Shown here: one piece after another, positions 30,956 to 41,600 of the stretch
Numbering within the stretch: position 1 is the first letter of the stretch
How the letters are laid out: the number at the start of each line of letters is the position of its first letter
Origin: Stenotrophomonas sp. BIO128-Bstrain
Lineage (GTDB): Bacteria > Pseudomonadota > Gammaproteobacteria > Xanthomonadales > Xanthomonadaceae
Assembly: GCF_030128875.1 (NCBI RefSeq)
Contig: NZ_CP124620.1
Location: 3,880,001-3,944,000, forward strand
Direction of reading: 5' to 3'
Length of the DNA: 64,000 nucleotides
Position numbers and translations under genes: made by a program
The notes under the pieces: model-generated
Told to the model about the DNA's origin: nothing
Database searches by the model: none
What the model saw: only the letters and a program-made list of their open reading frames with translations

Positions 30956-31954
30956 TCAGTTACCCCAGTTCGGCATCGGCATCGCATCGACCGGAATCGG
31001 GGCGTCCGGATCGTCCTTGCCGCGCGCATGCTTGCCACGCAGGTCGTTCTCGATCTGGTAGTTGCGGCGCTGCAGCCATGCATCGCGCACGAGCGAATAC
31101 TCGTCCACGGCGTTGTCGCGCATGTCATCGACCGCCAGCAGCTGCGAACGCATGTCCACCAGCTGCAGGCCCTGCAGGCCGATGCGGATCTTGTCCTCTT
31201 CGATCGTGCGGATCGGCGAGAGCGGCATGTCGCCGGCCAGGCCGAACACATCGCGCACGGTACGCGGGCCGAAGAACGGCAGCTCCACGTAGCGCGAACG
31301 GCGCCAGCCCCACGTGCCCAGGGTCTGACCGAAGTCTTCCTTGCGACGCGGCACCATGGCCTTGCTGGCCGGATCGAACAGCCCGCCGATACCCAGCGTG
31401 GAGTTCATCAGGAAGCGGCCCAGGCTGTCCCAGGCATCGTCCGGACGGCCCTGCAGCAGCTGGTTGGTGATCGTCACCGGTGCGCGCAAGTTGCTGAAGA
31501 AGTTGCTTACGCCGGTGCGGGCGAAGCGCGGCACCACATTGGTGTAGGCCACCGCCAGCGGGCGTGCGACCGCACGGTCGACCACGTTGTTGAAGCTGTG
31601 CACCTTGCGGTTGAACGGTTCCCACGGATCGTACGGGGTGCCGCTGGGCTCGGTGCCATCCGCGCTCGGGGCGGGCCCGCCGTACAACGCAGCGAAGTCG
31701 TCCTCGGCGTTGGTCGGCGCGGTGCCGGCCGTGGCCGGGGCCGCCGCTGGGTCGGTACCGGCCTGCGCGGCCGGGGCCGTGCTGTCGGCGACGGCGTCGG
31801 CCGGTACCACGGGCGTGTCGGCCACATCGGCCACCGGTGCCGCCGCAGGGGCGACCTCGACGCTGACCGGTGCGCTGTCGCGTGCGGGTTTGCCAGCACA
31901 GGCGCTCAGGGCCAGCGCCAGCACGAGGAGGGGGAGGGTGCGTATGACGTTCAT
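30956..31954 (-). CDS. mlaA: Outer-membrane lipid asymmetry lipoprotein MlaA (VacJ)
   Basis: 332 aa from the ATG at 31954. MNVIRTLPLLVLALALSAC is a lipoprotein signal with Cys19. After a long Ala/Pro/Thr-rich linker comes the MlaA domain: YDPWEPFNRKVHSFNNVVDRAV, GVSNFFSNLRAPVTI, FLMNSTLGIGGLFDPAS and DFGQTLGTWG. MlaA takes misplaced phospholipid from the outer leaflet and passes it to MlaC. It is the last gene of the mlaFEDCB-mlaA operon, whereas in E. coli it is unlinked. The frame extends upstream to 32113 over mlaB; the lipoprotein start is preferred. Confidence 0.93.
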   Translation of the reverse strand: MNVIRTLPLLVLALALSACAGKPARDSAPVSVEVAPAAAPVADVADTPVVPADAVADSTAPAAQAGTDPAAAPATAGTAPTNAEDDFAALYGGPAPSADGTEPSGTPYDPWEPFNRKVHSFNNVVDRAVARPLAVAYTNVVPRFARTGVSNFFSNLRAPVTITNQLLQGRPDDAWDSLGRFLMNSTLGIGGLFDPASKAMVPRRKEDFGQTLGTWGWRRSRYVELPFFGPRTVRDVFGLAGDMPLSPIRTIEEDKIRIGLQGLQLVDMRSQLLAVDDMRDNAVDEYSLVRDAWLQRRNYQIENDLRGKHARGKDDPDAPIPVDAMPMPNWGN

Positions 31955-31955
31955 G

Positions 31956-32267
31956 TCAGCTCGCCGCAGAAAGGGCATGGAAATCCAGGGTGGGTGCCAG
32001 CCGGTAGGCGGCACTGAGGTCGGTGAAACCGTCCGGGCTGCCGATGATCGTCGGCGCGGTCCCGTTTGCACGCAGGCGTGCGGCCAGCTCGGCCAGCAGG
32101 GCCAGGCCGGCACTGTCCAGTCCGGTCACCGCCGCCAGATCCAACTGCTGCACGCCGTCCAGCGCGGCCAGCGAAGGCCACAGGGCCGTCACCGCCGCGC
32201 GGTCGAGCACCCCGCTGAACACCAGCGAGGCACCGTTGCGCTGCACGCTGGCGCTGTTACTTGCCAC
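31956..32267 (-). CDS. mlaB: MlaB, STAS-domain subunit of the Mla transporter
   Basis: 103 aa with a GTG start that overlaps the end of mlaC by 11 bases, indicating coupled translation. The STAS fold shows LDLAAVTGLDSAGLALLAELA with the conserved Ser/Thr loop. MlaB binds MlaF in the cytoplasm and is needed for ABC transporter assembly and activity. Its place between mlaC and mlaA fits. Confidence 0.87.
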   Translation of the reverse strand: MASNSASVQRNGASLVFSGVLDRAAVTALWPSLAALDGVQQLDLAAVTGLDSAGLALLAELAARLRANGTAPTIIGSPDGFTDLSAAYRLAPTLDFHALSAAS

Positions 32268-32919
32268 GCGGGGCCTGCCCGGCCTGCATGCTGCCGTTGC
32301 GCAGTTCGGTGGCGACCTGCTGGATCGACTTCTGGCGCAGCGGGGCGTCGAACTGGGTCTTGAAGGTCTGCACGTAGGAGATGCCTTCGATCATCACATC
32401 GAAGATCTTCCACTGGCCGTTGACGTTGCGCATCAGGTAGTCGACCGGGGTCGGCTCGTTGCCGGCGCGGATCAGCTCGGTGGACACGCGCACGCCGCGG
32501 TTGCCCGGCAGCGGCGACTCGCTCTTCAGGCGGAAGGTCGGCTTGCCCTGGATCTCGAGCAGGGCCGAACCGTAGCGCTGCATCAGGTTGTCGGCCATCG
32601 CATCGGCGAACAGCTTGACGTCGGCATCGGAGGCGCCGCGGCCGTGCACGCCCAGCACCAGGCGGGCGGCGTAGTCGCGGTCGAAGGTCTTGTTGAGCTC
32701 GCTGTTGATGAAGTCACGCAGCACCGCCGGGTTGGCCCGGAACTCGGTGCGGCGCTGCTGCAGCGAGGTCAGGATGCGGGTGCTGGCGTCCATCACCGCC
32801 TTGCTGGCCTGGCCCTGCTGGGCGGCAGCGGCAGCGGGAGCGGCCTGGGCGAAGGAGAGCGAGGGCGTGGCGGCGAGCAGGGCCGAGGCCAGCAGCGCCG
32901 GGATCAGGGTCTTTTTCAT
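32257..32919 (-). CDS. mlaC: Periplasmic phospholipid-binding protein MlaC
   Basis: 220 aa. The signal peptide (MKKTLIPALLASALLAA ... SFAQA) is followed by the MlaC/Ttg2D domain, with FDRDYAARLVLG, TPVDYLMRNVNGQWKIFDVMIEGISY and QTFKTQFDAPLRQK. It shuttles phospholipid between MlaA and MlaFEDB. Its ATG overlaps the mlaD stop by four bases. Confidence 0.94.
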   Translation of the reverse strand: MKKTLIPALLASALLAATPSLSFAQAAPAAAAAQQGQASKAVMDASTRILTSLQQRRTEFRANPAVLRDFINSELNKTFDRDYAARLVLGVHGRGASDADVKLFADAMADNLMQRYGSALLEIQGKPTFRLKSESPLPGNRGVRVSTELIRAGNEPTPVDYLMRNVNGQWKIFDVMIEGISYVQTFKTQFDAPLRQKSIQQVATELRNGSMQAGQAPRGK

Positions 32920-33443
32920 GGTTGCGGTTCCGTTGCAGGCGCAGGCGCGCCGTTGCCATCGTGGGAGTCAGCGCCACCGGTATTGGCCGGACCGCTGAAC
33001 ATGTACTTGCCGACCAGCTGGAGCAGGTCCACCGCCGGCTGGGTGAAGACGATCTCGTCGCCGGACTTGAGCACATCCGGGTCACCGCCCGGCTGCAGAC
33101 CGATATAGCTCTCGCCGAGCAAACCGCTGGTGAATATGCCGGCCGAGGTGTCGGCCGGCAGATCCTTGAACTTGCCGTCCAGCTTGAGGGTCACGATCGA
33201 GTCGAACTTCTGGGGATCCAGTTCGATGCCCGAGACCTGGCCGATGGTCACGCCGCCGATCTTGACCGGCGCCTGCTTGCGCAGCTGGCCGATCTGGGTG
33301 AAGCGCGCCTTGAGTTCGTAGCCGCTGCCGCCGGTGCCCCACCGTTGATTGGTGGAGGCCACGGCCAGCACCAGCAGCGAGGCCAGCGCCAGCAGCAGGA
33401 ACGCGCCGACGGAAAATTCGAGTCTGGGACCGCGGATGGCCAT
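32916..33443 (-). CDS. mlaD: MlaD, MCE-domain protein of the Mla transporter
   Basis: 175 aa from the ATG at 33443 (MAIRGPRLEFSVGAFLLLAL). One N-terminal membrane helix and one MCE domain (YELKARFTQIGQLRKQAPVK, then IGGVTIGQVSGIELD). The MlaD hexamer forms a lipid channel in the periplasm. An ATG at 33455 is a possible alternative. It is separated from mlaE by 117 bp containing a REP element, unusual inside this otherwise tight operon. Confidence 0.93.
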   Translation of the reverse strand: MAIRGPRLEFSVGAFLLLALASLLVLAVASTNQRWGTGGSGYELKARFTQIGQLRKQAPVKIGGVTIGQVSGIELDPQKFDSIVTLKLDGKFKDLPADTSAGIFTSGLLGESYIGLQPGGDPDVLKSGDEIVFTQPAVDLLQLVGKYMFSGPANTGGADSHDGNGAPAPATEPQP

Positions 33444-33539
33444 GGGATATCTCACTGTTCTTTGTCAGGTGCCTGGACAGGTGTCCGGGCGGGAAGTCTT
33501 TGCGTACTCAAGCGGGGGTGCTGGCCAGGGACAACGGCC

Positions 33540-33564
33540 GTACCGACCAACGGTCGGTACCTAC
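33540..33564 (-). repeat. GTAG REP element supplying the mlaE stop codon
   Basis: Read on the minus strand it begins GTAGGTACCGACCGTTGG; the 25 bases are identical to 16212-16236. TAG at 33563-33561 is the mlaE stop codon. It lies inside the mla operon between mlaE and mlaD. Confidence 0.88.
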
Positions 33565-34310
33565 TGGAACATCATGGCGGACAGCACGAAGTTGAAGACC
33601 AGCACCAGCAGCGAGGCGTTGACCACCGCGCGCGTGGTGGCGACCGACGTGCCTTCGATCGTGGGTTCGGCATGGAAGCCGACATAGGAAGCGACCAGGG
33701 CCGCGGTGCCGCCGAAGATCGCCGACTTCAGCATCGCCACACCGAAGTCGTCCCAGAAGTCCACGCTGTTGCTCAGCGCCGACCAGAACACGCCGTTGTC
33801 CAGGCCGAGCACATGCACGGCCTCGAAGTAGCTGGCACTGATCGCCAGCGAGCAGAAGATGCCGGTCAGCAGCGGCACGGTCAGCACCGCCGCCCAGAAG
33901 CGCGGGGCGACGACCTTGGCCACCGGGTCGATGGCCATCAGCTCCAGCGCCTTGATCTGGTCGGTGGCGCGCATCAGGCCCAGTTCGGCGGCGATCGAGC
34001 TGCCGGCGCGGCCGATGAACAGCAGTGCGGTCAGCACCGGGGCCAGTTCGCGGTACAGCGAGAGGCCAAGCAGCGTGGACAACGCATCGGCGGCGCCGAA
34101 GGTGGTGAGCGTGCGGTAGCCCTGCAGGGTCAGCACCAGGCCCACGAACGCGCCGCCTACGGCAATGATCGGCAGCGAACGTGCACCGATCTTGTAGATC
34201 TCGCGGGTCAGCTCGGCAAGGAAATCGGCGGTCGGCAGCGAGCCGCGCAGTACCGTCAGCGAGAACAGGCCGGCGCGACCGAGCGAGCGGGTAGCGTCAA
34301 CGAACGGCAT
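33561..34310 (-). CDS. mlaE: MlaE, permease of the phospholipid ABC transporter
   Basis: 249 aa with about five membrane segments. Family motifs are LPIIAVGGAFVGLVLTLQGY, RELAPVLTALLFIGRAGSSIAAELG and ELMAIDPVAKVVAPRFWA. It forms the transmembrane dimer of MlaFEDB in the inner membrane. Its ATG overlaps the mlaF stop by one base (ATGA-type junction), and its own TAG stop is the head of a REP element. Confidence 0.94.
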   Translation of the reverse strand: MPFVDATRSLGRAGLFSLTVLRGSLPTADFLAELTREIYKIGARSLPIIAVGGAFVGLVLTLQGYRTLTTFGAADALSTLLGLSLYRELAPVLTALLFIGRAGSSIAAELGLMRATDQIKALELMAIDPVAKVVAPRFWAAVLTVPLLTGIFCSLAISASYFEAVHVLGLDNGVFWSALSNSVDFWDDFGVAMLKSAIFGGTAALVASYVGFHAEPTIEGTSVATTRAVVNASLLVLVFNFVLSAMMFQ

Positions 34311-35098
34311 CAGGCAACCCTCGCACGTGGTGCGGCATCGAAGGGGATCGGGCCGTCCGGCTCACCATGCAGGAACTGCCGCAGCAGCGGGTCCTGGCTG
34401 GATTCAAGTGCGGCCGGGCTGCCCTGGAATACGATGCCGCCGTTGGCGATGGCGATCACCTGGTCGCAGATCGGCAGGGTCTCGTGCACGTGGTGGCTGA
34501 CGATGATGCTGGTCAGCCCCAGGCTGTGGTTGAGGCGCTGGATCAGGCTCATGATCACGCCCGAGGCGATCGGGTCCAGCCCGGTCAGCGGCTCGTCGTA
34601 GATCATCAGCGGCGGGTCGAGCGCAAGCGCACGGGCCAGGGCCACACGCCGCGCCATGCCGCCGGACAGCTCGCGCGGCCAGGCATCGGCAGCGGCCAGC
34701 AGGCCCACTGCGTGCAGCTTCATCTGCACCAGGCGGCGCAATACGGGCTTCGGCAGGCGGGTATGGGTGCGCAGTGGCAGGGCCACGTTCTCGGCGACGG
34801 TCAGGTCGGTCAGCAGCCCATTGCCCTGCAGCAGCACGCCCACGCTCTTGCGCATCTCCAACAGCGCGCGTGCGCCGGTCGGAATGGGCTGGCCGAACAG
34901 GGTGACCTCGCCGGCCACCGGGCGCAGCTCACCGGTCAGCGCCGCCAGCAGCGTGGACTTGCCACTGCCCGACGGGCCAAGCACGGCGGTGATGCTGCCG
35001 CGCGGAACGGTCAGCGAAACGTCGCGCAGGATCGTACGTCCGCCGCGGTCGATGCGGACGTTGGACAACTGCACCAGACTCTCTTCGGAAACCGTCAT
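34310..35098 (-). CDS. mlaF: MlaF, ATPase of the phospholipid ABC transporter
   Basis: 262 aa from the ATG at 35098 (MTVSEESLVQLSNVRIDRGG). Walker A GPSGSGKST, ABC signature ELSGGMARRVALARALALDP and Walker B LMIYDEPLTGLDP are all present, with the switch His in IIVSHHVHE. It powers phospholipid transport. An ATG three codons upstream (35107) is an alternative. The frame stays open to 35869, antisense to recC, which is not real. It is the first gene of the mla operon and divergent from recC. Confidence 0.94.
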   Translation of the reverse strand: MTVSEESLVQLSNVRIDRGGRTILRDVSLTVPRGSITAVLGPSGSGKSTLLAALTGELRPVAGEVTLFGQPIPTGARALLEMRKSVGVLLQGNGLLTDLTVAENVALPLRTHTRLPKPVLRRLVQMKLHAVGLLAAADAWPRELSGGMARRVALARALALDPPLMIYDEPLTGLDPIASGVIMSLIQRLNHSLGLTSIIVSHHVHETLPICDQVIAIANGGIVFQGSPAALESSQDPLLRQFLHGEPDGPIPFDAAPRARVA

Positions 35099-35321
35099 GG
35101 GCGCCATTAACAAAATTCCAACGTTGTAAGATCGTGGTGAACGGCTGAACATAACCGAACTGGACCGTGCAGTATGTCGCACGGGCGGGTGAGGGCAGTG
35201 CCGCGGCGGGCATGCCGTCACCTGCAACACAGCGTGTCGGGCCGGTGGTGGCCCGCGCCTTTTCCCCGTCCGCACCGCCAGCAGCGCTGCGTTCGTGCGT
35301 CGGCTACGGCACACTCCTGCG

Positions 35322-38300
35322 ATGACCGACGCTGCTTCAGACTTTCGCCTGTACCACTCCAACTCGCTCGATGTGCTGGCCGCGCTGCTTGCCACGACGC
35401 TGCGCACGCCGGTGCCGGGCCAATCCATCCTGGTGCCGGAGGTGGTGCTGATCCCGCAGGTTGCGATGCGCCGCTGGCTGCAATCGACCCTGGCGGCCGA
35501 GTATGGCATTGCCGCCAACCTCGCGTTCCTCACGCCGGGTGAGCTGGTCGCCCGCGCCCTCAATGCCAACGTGCCCGGGGAACATGACGATCTCAATGCC
35601 GAGGGGCTGCGCTGGCGGTTGTATGCCGCCCTGCGAGACCCGGTGTTGATGGCGCAGCCGCCGATGGCGGCGCTGCAGGCGTATCTGTCCGCGGCCGATC
35701 CGCTCAAGCCATGGGCGCTGGCGGCCGAACTGGCCTCGGTGTTCGAGAAGTACCAGGCGTGGCGTCGCGATTGGCTGCTGCGCTGGGACGCGGGCGCAGC
35801 GCCGAACGACCCGCAGGCGATCCTGTGGCGGCGCATCGCCGGCGGCGAGCAGTACCGTGCGCGCCGCATCGATGCCTACCTGGCCCGCTTCGAGGGTGCC
35901 GGGCAGCCGTTGCCGCAGGGCCTGCCGACGCGCGTGTTCGCCTTCGCCACCCTCAACATCTCCCCGGACGTGCTGCGGGTGCTGGCCACCCAGGCGCGGG
36001 TCGGCACGATGCACTTCTATCTGCCCACACCGACCCAGGCCTATTGGGGTGATCTGCAAACGCTGGGCGAGAAGCTGCGCAGCGGCGCGCCCGATCCGTT
36101 CGGCGAGGCGGCCGGCGAGAACCGCCTGCTGCAGGCCTGGGGCGCGGCGGGTCGCGATTTCATGGCGGTGCTGGGCAGCTACGAGGTCGTGCACCCCTCC
36201 GGTGAGATCGCCGCGTACGACGATCCCGAAGAGGATGCGCGCCCGGACATGGCCGACGGCGGGCTGTCCGACAGCCTGCTGCACCGCCTGCAGCGCGATC
36301 TGTTCCACCGCCGCGGGCAGCCGGCGGGGGAGCTGCGCGAGGGGCTGCGCTACGACGACCCCAGCCTGCAGGTTCATGCCTGCCACACCCGCCTGCGCGA
36401 ACTGCAGGTGCTGCATGACCAGCTGCGCGGCCTGCTGCAGGATCCGCGCTTCGATCCGCCGCTGCAGGCGCGCGACATCGCGGTGCTGGCACCGGACATC
36501 GATCCCTACGTGCCATACCTGGAAGCGGTGTTCGGCGGCCGCAGCGGCGGCGATGACCACATTCCCTATGCGCTGGCCGATACCAGCCCGCTGGCCGGCG
36601 AGCCGTTGGCCGATGTGTTCGTGCACCTGCTCGGGCTGCCGGTCTCGCGCTTCGGATTGAACGAGGTGCTCGATCTGCTCGCCAGTGCACCGTTGGCGGA
36701 CGCCGCCGGCCTCGACGCCGCGGCGTTCGACCGCCTGCACGACTGGCTGCAGGCCGCCGGCGCGCGCTGGGGGCTGGATGCGGCCCATCGCGGCCAGCAT
36801 CAGGCCCCGGTGGACGATGCGTTTACCTGGCAGTTCGCGCTGGATCGCCTGCTGCTCGGCCACGCCAGCGGCAGCGACGGCGATATCGCCGGGGTCGCGC
36901 CATGGCCGGAGCTGGAAGGCAGTGCGCTGGACGCGCTGGACCGCCTGCTGGGGCTGCTGCGCGTGCTGGCGCGCTACCAGAAGGCCCTCGGTGAGGCCAT
37001 GTCGCCCGGGCAGTGGCGGCAGCGCCTGCTGGCCCTGCTCGATGCGCTGCTGCCCGAACCGCCGCAGGCGGCCAGCAGCCAGCGCGCGCTGGAGCGCCTG
37101 CGCAAACTGATCAACGAGTTCGCCCGCGATGCGGAGACCGCCGGGTTTGAAGGCGACGTGCCACCGGAGGTGCTGCGCGCCCATTTCGCCGGCGTGCTCG
37201 CCCAGGCCGATACGCGTGCACCGCTGTTGACCGGTGGCGTCAGCTTCGGCCGGATGGTGCCGATGCGCCTGCTGCCGTTCCGGGTGATCTGCGTGCTTGG
37301 CCTGAACGATGGCGACTTCCCGCGCCGCGATCCGGCAGCCGGCCTCAACCAGCTCACCGCCGAGCTGGGCACCGACAAGCGCCGGCATGGCGACCGCTCG
37401 CTGCGCGAGGATGATCGCTTCCTGTTCCTGCAGCTGTTCGCCTCGGCGCAGGACGTGTTCTACCTGAGTTATCTGGGCGCCGATCCGCGCGATGGCAGCG
37501 TGCGCGAACCCTCGGTGCTGGTCAGCGAGCTGATCGATGCCGCGGCCGAGTACCACCTGGATCCCCCGGCGGCGGCGCGCAGGATGACCGTGCGCCATTC
37601 GCTGCAGCCGTTCGCTCCGGCCGCGTTCGGCGGTGGCGAGGAGCCGCGGCGTTTCAGCTACCGCCGCCAATGGCACCCCGCTGCCGGCTCGCTCGGCGGT
37701 GCACGTCGCGCGCTGGCGCCGTGGTTCGCCACGCCGCTGCCGCCGATGGAGAGCAGCGCTGCCGAGCCGGAACTGAGCGTAGATGCGCTGCGTCGTTTCC
37801 TCACCGATCCGGCCAGCCAGTTCCTCTCGCAACGGCTCGGCCTGCGCCTGCCCGATGACGTGGACAACGCCGACGACGTCGAGCCGCTGGTGATGGCCGC
37901 GCGCGGTGGCGACACGGTGCTGCTGCAGCAGGCCGTGATCGAGGCCACCCTCGGGCAGGACGACACGCCGCTGTACCCACGGCTGCGTGCGCGGGCGCTG
38001 CTGCCCTCCGGCGCCCTGGGCGAACGGCAGTTCGCGCTGCTGCAGGCGCAGACCGAGCCTTACGCGCAGGCGCTGGCCCAGTGGCAGGCCGGTACCACGG
38101 CCGACAGCCGCCGCTACGAAGTGGATATCGACGGGGTTCGCCTGCACGGCCGCGTGGACGGAGTACATCCGCACGGGTTGGTGCGCCTGCGCCCGGGTCC
38201 GCTCAACGGTCGTGCCGCGATCCGCCAGGGCCTGGACTGGCTGCTGGCCAATGCCGCGGGCGAGGCCTTGCCGCTGGTGCAGTTCCACGAGGCAGGCGAT

Positions 38301-38669
38301 GACGGGCTGGGTCCGCACACGCTGCCGCCGCTGGGCGCCGAGCGCGCGCAGCAGGTGCTGCGTCGCCTGCTGCAGCTGCGCAGCGAAGGGCTGCGCGCGC
38401 CGCTGCTGTACGGCCCGTCCACCGGCTGGGTGCTTTACACCGCCGCCGAGGCCAGGCGCGAGGCCGAGGGCCGCGCCAAGTGGCACGGCAGCGACCGCAA
38501 CTGGGGCGAGTCCACCGGCGCCGGCTACCAGCTCGCGCTGCGCGGCCACGACCCCTTCGCCAGTGCCGACAGTTACCGGCAACTGCTGCACAACAGCTTC
38601 GTGGTGTTCACCGCGGTGCGCGAAGGCCGGGTGTTCCCGGGCTTTGACGAGGAAGGAGCCCTGCGATGA
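35322..38669 (+). CDS. recC: Exodeoxyribonuclease V subunit gamma (RecC)
   Basis: 1115 aa from the ATG at 35322, the normal RecC length. It opens FRLYHSNSLDVLAALLATTL and carries the RecC features RVFAFATLNISPDVLRVLA, FGRMVPMRLLPFRVICVLGLNDGDFPRRD and the degenerate helicase/nuclease folds. RecC holds the RecBCD complex together and recognises Chi. It precedes recB with an ATGA overlap. The 223-bp gap to mlaF must hold divergent promoters. Confidence 0.93.
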   Translation: MTDAASDFRLYHSNSLDVLAALLATTLRTPVPGQSILVPEVVLIPQVAMRRWLQSTLAAEYGIAANLAFLTPGELVARALNANVPGEHDDLNAEGLRWRLYAALRDPVLMAQPPMAALQAYLSAADPLKPWALAAELASVFEKYQAWRRDWLLRWDAGAAPNDPQAILWRRIAGGEQYRARRIDAYLARFEGAGQPLPQGLPTRVFAFATLNISPDVLRVLATQARVGTMHFYLPTPTQAYWGDLQTLGEKLRSGAPDPFGEAAGENRLLQAWGAAGRDFMAVLGSYEVVHPSGEIAAYDDPEEDARPDMADGGLSDSLLHRLQRDLFHRRGQPAGELREGLRYDDPSLQVHACHTRLRELQVLHDQLRGLLQDPRFDPPLQARDIAVLAPDIDPYVPYLEAVFGGRSGGDDHIPYALADTSPLAGEPLADVFVHLLGLPVSRFGLNEVLDLLASAPLADAAGLDAAAFDRLHDWLQAAGARWGLDAAHRGQHQAPVDDAFTWQFALDRLLLGHASGSDGDIAGVAPWPELEGSALDALDRLLGLLRVLARYQKALGEAMSPGQWRQRLLALLDALLPEPPQAASSQRALERLRKLINEFARDAETAGFEGDVPPEVLRAHFAGVLAQADTRAPLLTGGVSFGRMVPMRLLPFRVICVLGLNDGDFPRRDPAAGLNQLTAELGTDKRRHGDRSLREDDRFLFLQLFASAQDVFYLSYLGADPRDGSVREPSVLVSELIDAAAEYHLDPPAAARRMTVRHSLQPFAPAAFGGGEEPRRFSYRRQWHPAAGSLGGARRALAPWFATPLPPMESSAAEPELSVDALRRFLTDPASQFLSQRLGLRLPDDVDNADDVEPLVMAARGGDTVLLQQAVIEATLGQDDTPLYPRLRARALLPSGALGERQFALLQAQTEPYAQALAQWQAGTTADSRRYEVDIDGVRLHGRVDGVHPHGLVRLRPGPLNGRAAIRQGLDWLLANAAGEALPLVQFHEAGDDGLGPHTLPPLGAERAQQVLRRLLQLRSEGLRAPLLYGPSTGWVLYTAAEARREAEGRAKWHGSDRNWGESTGAGYQLALRGHDPFASADSYRQLLHNSFVVFTAVREGRVFPGFDEEGALR

Positions 38670-41600
38670 CCGACCACGACCTGCTCAATGATCCCTACCT
38701 GGCGCTGCCGCTGGACGGCGTGCGCCTGATCGAGGCCAGCGCCGGCACCGGCAAGACCTTTACCCTGGCCACGCTGTTCACCCGGCTGGTGGTGGAGAAG
38801 GGATGGCGCATCGGCCAGATCCTGGCCGTCACCTTCACCGATGCCGCCACGCAGGAACTGCGCAAGCGCATCCGCGAGCGCTTGGCCTTGGCCGCGCAAC
38901 TGGTGGAGCGCGCGCCGGGCGAACAGGACAGCCCGGAGGTCGCGTTGACCCGGGTGATCCTGCAACGCCAGCTCGCCCTCGGTGAAGAGACACCCGCCGC
39001 GCTGGCGCGCCGGCTGCAGACCGCCGCTGATGAAATCGACCTCGCCTCGATCTTCACCATCCACGGCTTCTGCACCCGCGTACTGCGCGAACATGCGCTG
39101 GAGAGCGGGCATACCTTCGATCCGCCGACCCTGCTGCCAAGCGAACGCGAGCTGCACGAAGAACTGGCCGCCGACCTGTGGCGCGTGCATGCCAACGACC
39201 CGGCCACGGTCGATGCGCTGACCTGGCTGTGGTCCTCGCCCGAGGCGCTGGCAGGCGATCTCTCCACGCTGATCAAGCCGTTGCCGCTGCTGCCAGCGCG
39301 GCCCACGCGTACCTTCGACGATCCCGCCCCGCAACTGCGGCTCACCGCGGCTGCGTTGGCAGAGGCGATCCAGACGCACGTCGAAGACGCCCAGGCGCAG
39401 ATCGCCGTGGCCTTCGACCGCAAGGTCTTCGACGGCCGTCGTGCCAAACGGCCGAGCTTCGACAAGGCCTTCGGCGAGCTGTTGGCCGGCCGCAGCGCGC
39501 AGCACTGGCCGCGTGGCGACAAGAGCCACCTGGGCAAACTGCTGCCGGTGCAGCTGCTGGCCTTCTGCAAGGACGGCATGGAAGGCCAGTGCCCGGCCTC
39601 GCCACTGTTCGACGCGTTGCAGGCCTGGTGGCATGCCGCCGATGCGCGCGAGCAGTGGCTGCGCCAGCAGGCCACCGCGTTCCTGCATGATCTGCGCGAC
39701 GAAGCGCGTGCGCGGCTGGCCGAGCTCAAGCGGATCGGCCGCGTGCAGACCTACGATGACCTGATCGATGGCGTTGCCGATGCCCTGGAAGGCCCGCACC
39801 GCGCCACCCTGGTGCAGCAGCTGCGCGCGCAGTATGCGATCGCGCTGGTGGATGAGTTCCAGGATACCGATGACCGCCAGTGGGGCATTTTCCAGCGTGT
39901 GTTTGGCGACTCGGAGGAGACCCGGGACGCGGGCCTGGCACCGGCGTTGTTCCTGATCGGCGACCCCAAGCAGGCGATCTACGGCTTCCGCGGCGGCGAT
40001 ATCCACACCTATCTCAAGGCCAAGCGCCAGGCCGATGCCGCGCCCGCGCTGGACCGCAATTTCCGCTCGCGTCCGGCGGTGCTGCACGCGATCGAAGCGC
40101 TGTACGCCAACGCCGGTGAGCGCGCCTTCCTCGAAGCTGACATCGCCTTCGAACCGGTGCACCCCGGCAGCACCCGGATGGATGCGGATTTCCTGCGCGA
40201 CGGTCTCCCCGCACCTGGCCTGACCGTGCGCGTGCTGCACAATACCGAGGGCGGCGACCTCAAGGCCGATCCCTCGCGGCAGCAGGCCAGTGATGCCTGT
40301 GTGGCCGCGATCCACCAGATCCTCAGCGAAGCCCGGCAAGGGCGCGCGCTGCTGCGCGACGTGCCGGTGCAACCCGGCGACATCGCGGTGCTGGTGCGCT
40401 CGCACAAGGAGGCCACGCGCATCCAGCAGGCGCTCGGTGCGGTAGGCATTCCCGCCGTCGCTGCGGGCAAGCAGAGCCTGTATGCCACGCCCGAAGCGCA
40501 CGACCTGCGCCTGTTGCTGCTGGCGCTGCTGCAGCCGGCCGACGAAGGGCGGCTGCGCGCCGCACTGTCCACCGTACTGCTCGGCGAAGATGCCGAGGCG
40601 ATCGATGCGCTGGAGCGCGAAGGCGATGCGCAGCGCTCCTTCCAGGTGCGGCTGCTGGAATGGCGTGAGCGCTGGCAGCGCGGCGGCCCGTTCGCGGTGA
40701 TCGCCGATCTCTGCGCCGAACACGCCGAGCGCCTGCTGGGCCTGCTGGATGGCGAGCGCCGCCTGACCAACTACCTGCAGCTGGGTGAACTGCTGCAGCA
40801 GGCGGCCGGGCAGACGCTGGGCATGCACGGCCTGCTCGACTGGCTGCAGGTGCAGATGGCGCATGCCGACCAGAACGACGAACAGCAGCTGCTGCGCCTG
40901 GAATCGGATGCGCGCCGCGTGCAGATCATCACCCTGCACAAGAGCAAGGGGCTGGAGTATCCGCTGGTATTCCTGCCGTTCGTCGGCATCGGGGGGGGCG
41001 CACCGAACACCGAGGCCAACTGCACGGTGTACGCCAACGGCCGCCGCGAGCTGCACTGGAAACTGGACAAGGACGACAGCTGGAATGCGGCCAGCACGCG
41101 CAGCACCCAGGAACAGGACGCCGAAGACGCGCGCCTGCTCTACGTCGGGCTGACCCGGGCCGAGCACGCCCTGTGGATCGCCGCCGGTGATCTGGCCGGG
41201 CTGGCGAAGACCCGCCTGGCACCGATGCTGTCGGACCTGGAAGCGCTGCGTGCGCATCCGGACATCGCCGTGATCGAGGGCCCGGTGGAACCCCGCCCGG
41301 CGCAGCTCGCCTTCGAGCGCGACGGCGAACTGCCACCGGTCCGCGCGCTGACCCGCCGCGTGCCGCACGACTGGTGGGTGTACAGCTTCACCCAGCTGGC
41401 GCATGCCGACGCGGGCCACGACACCGATGCGGCCGCGACCGAAGTGCCGGCACCCGCAGCCGATGAGCCGGCCGGCGTGGACCTCACCCTGGAAGCAGAA
41501 CAACCGGCCGTGGCCAGCGAAGAGAGCGACCCGCGCTTCATGGGCAGCCGCTTCGGCAACGTGCTGCACGATGCGCTGGAAAACACCGACTTCGCGCAGT

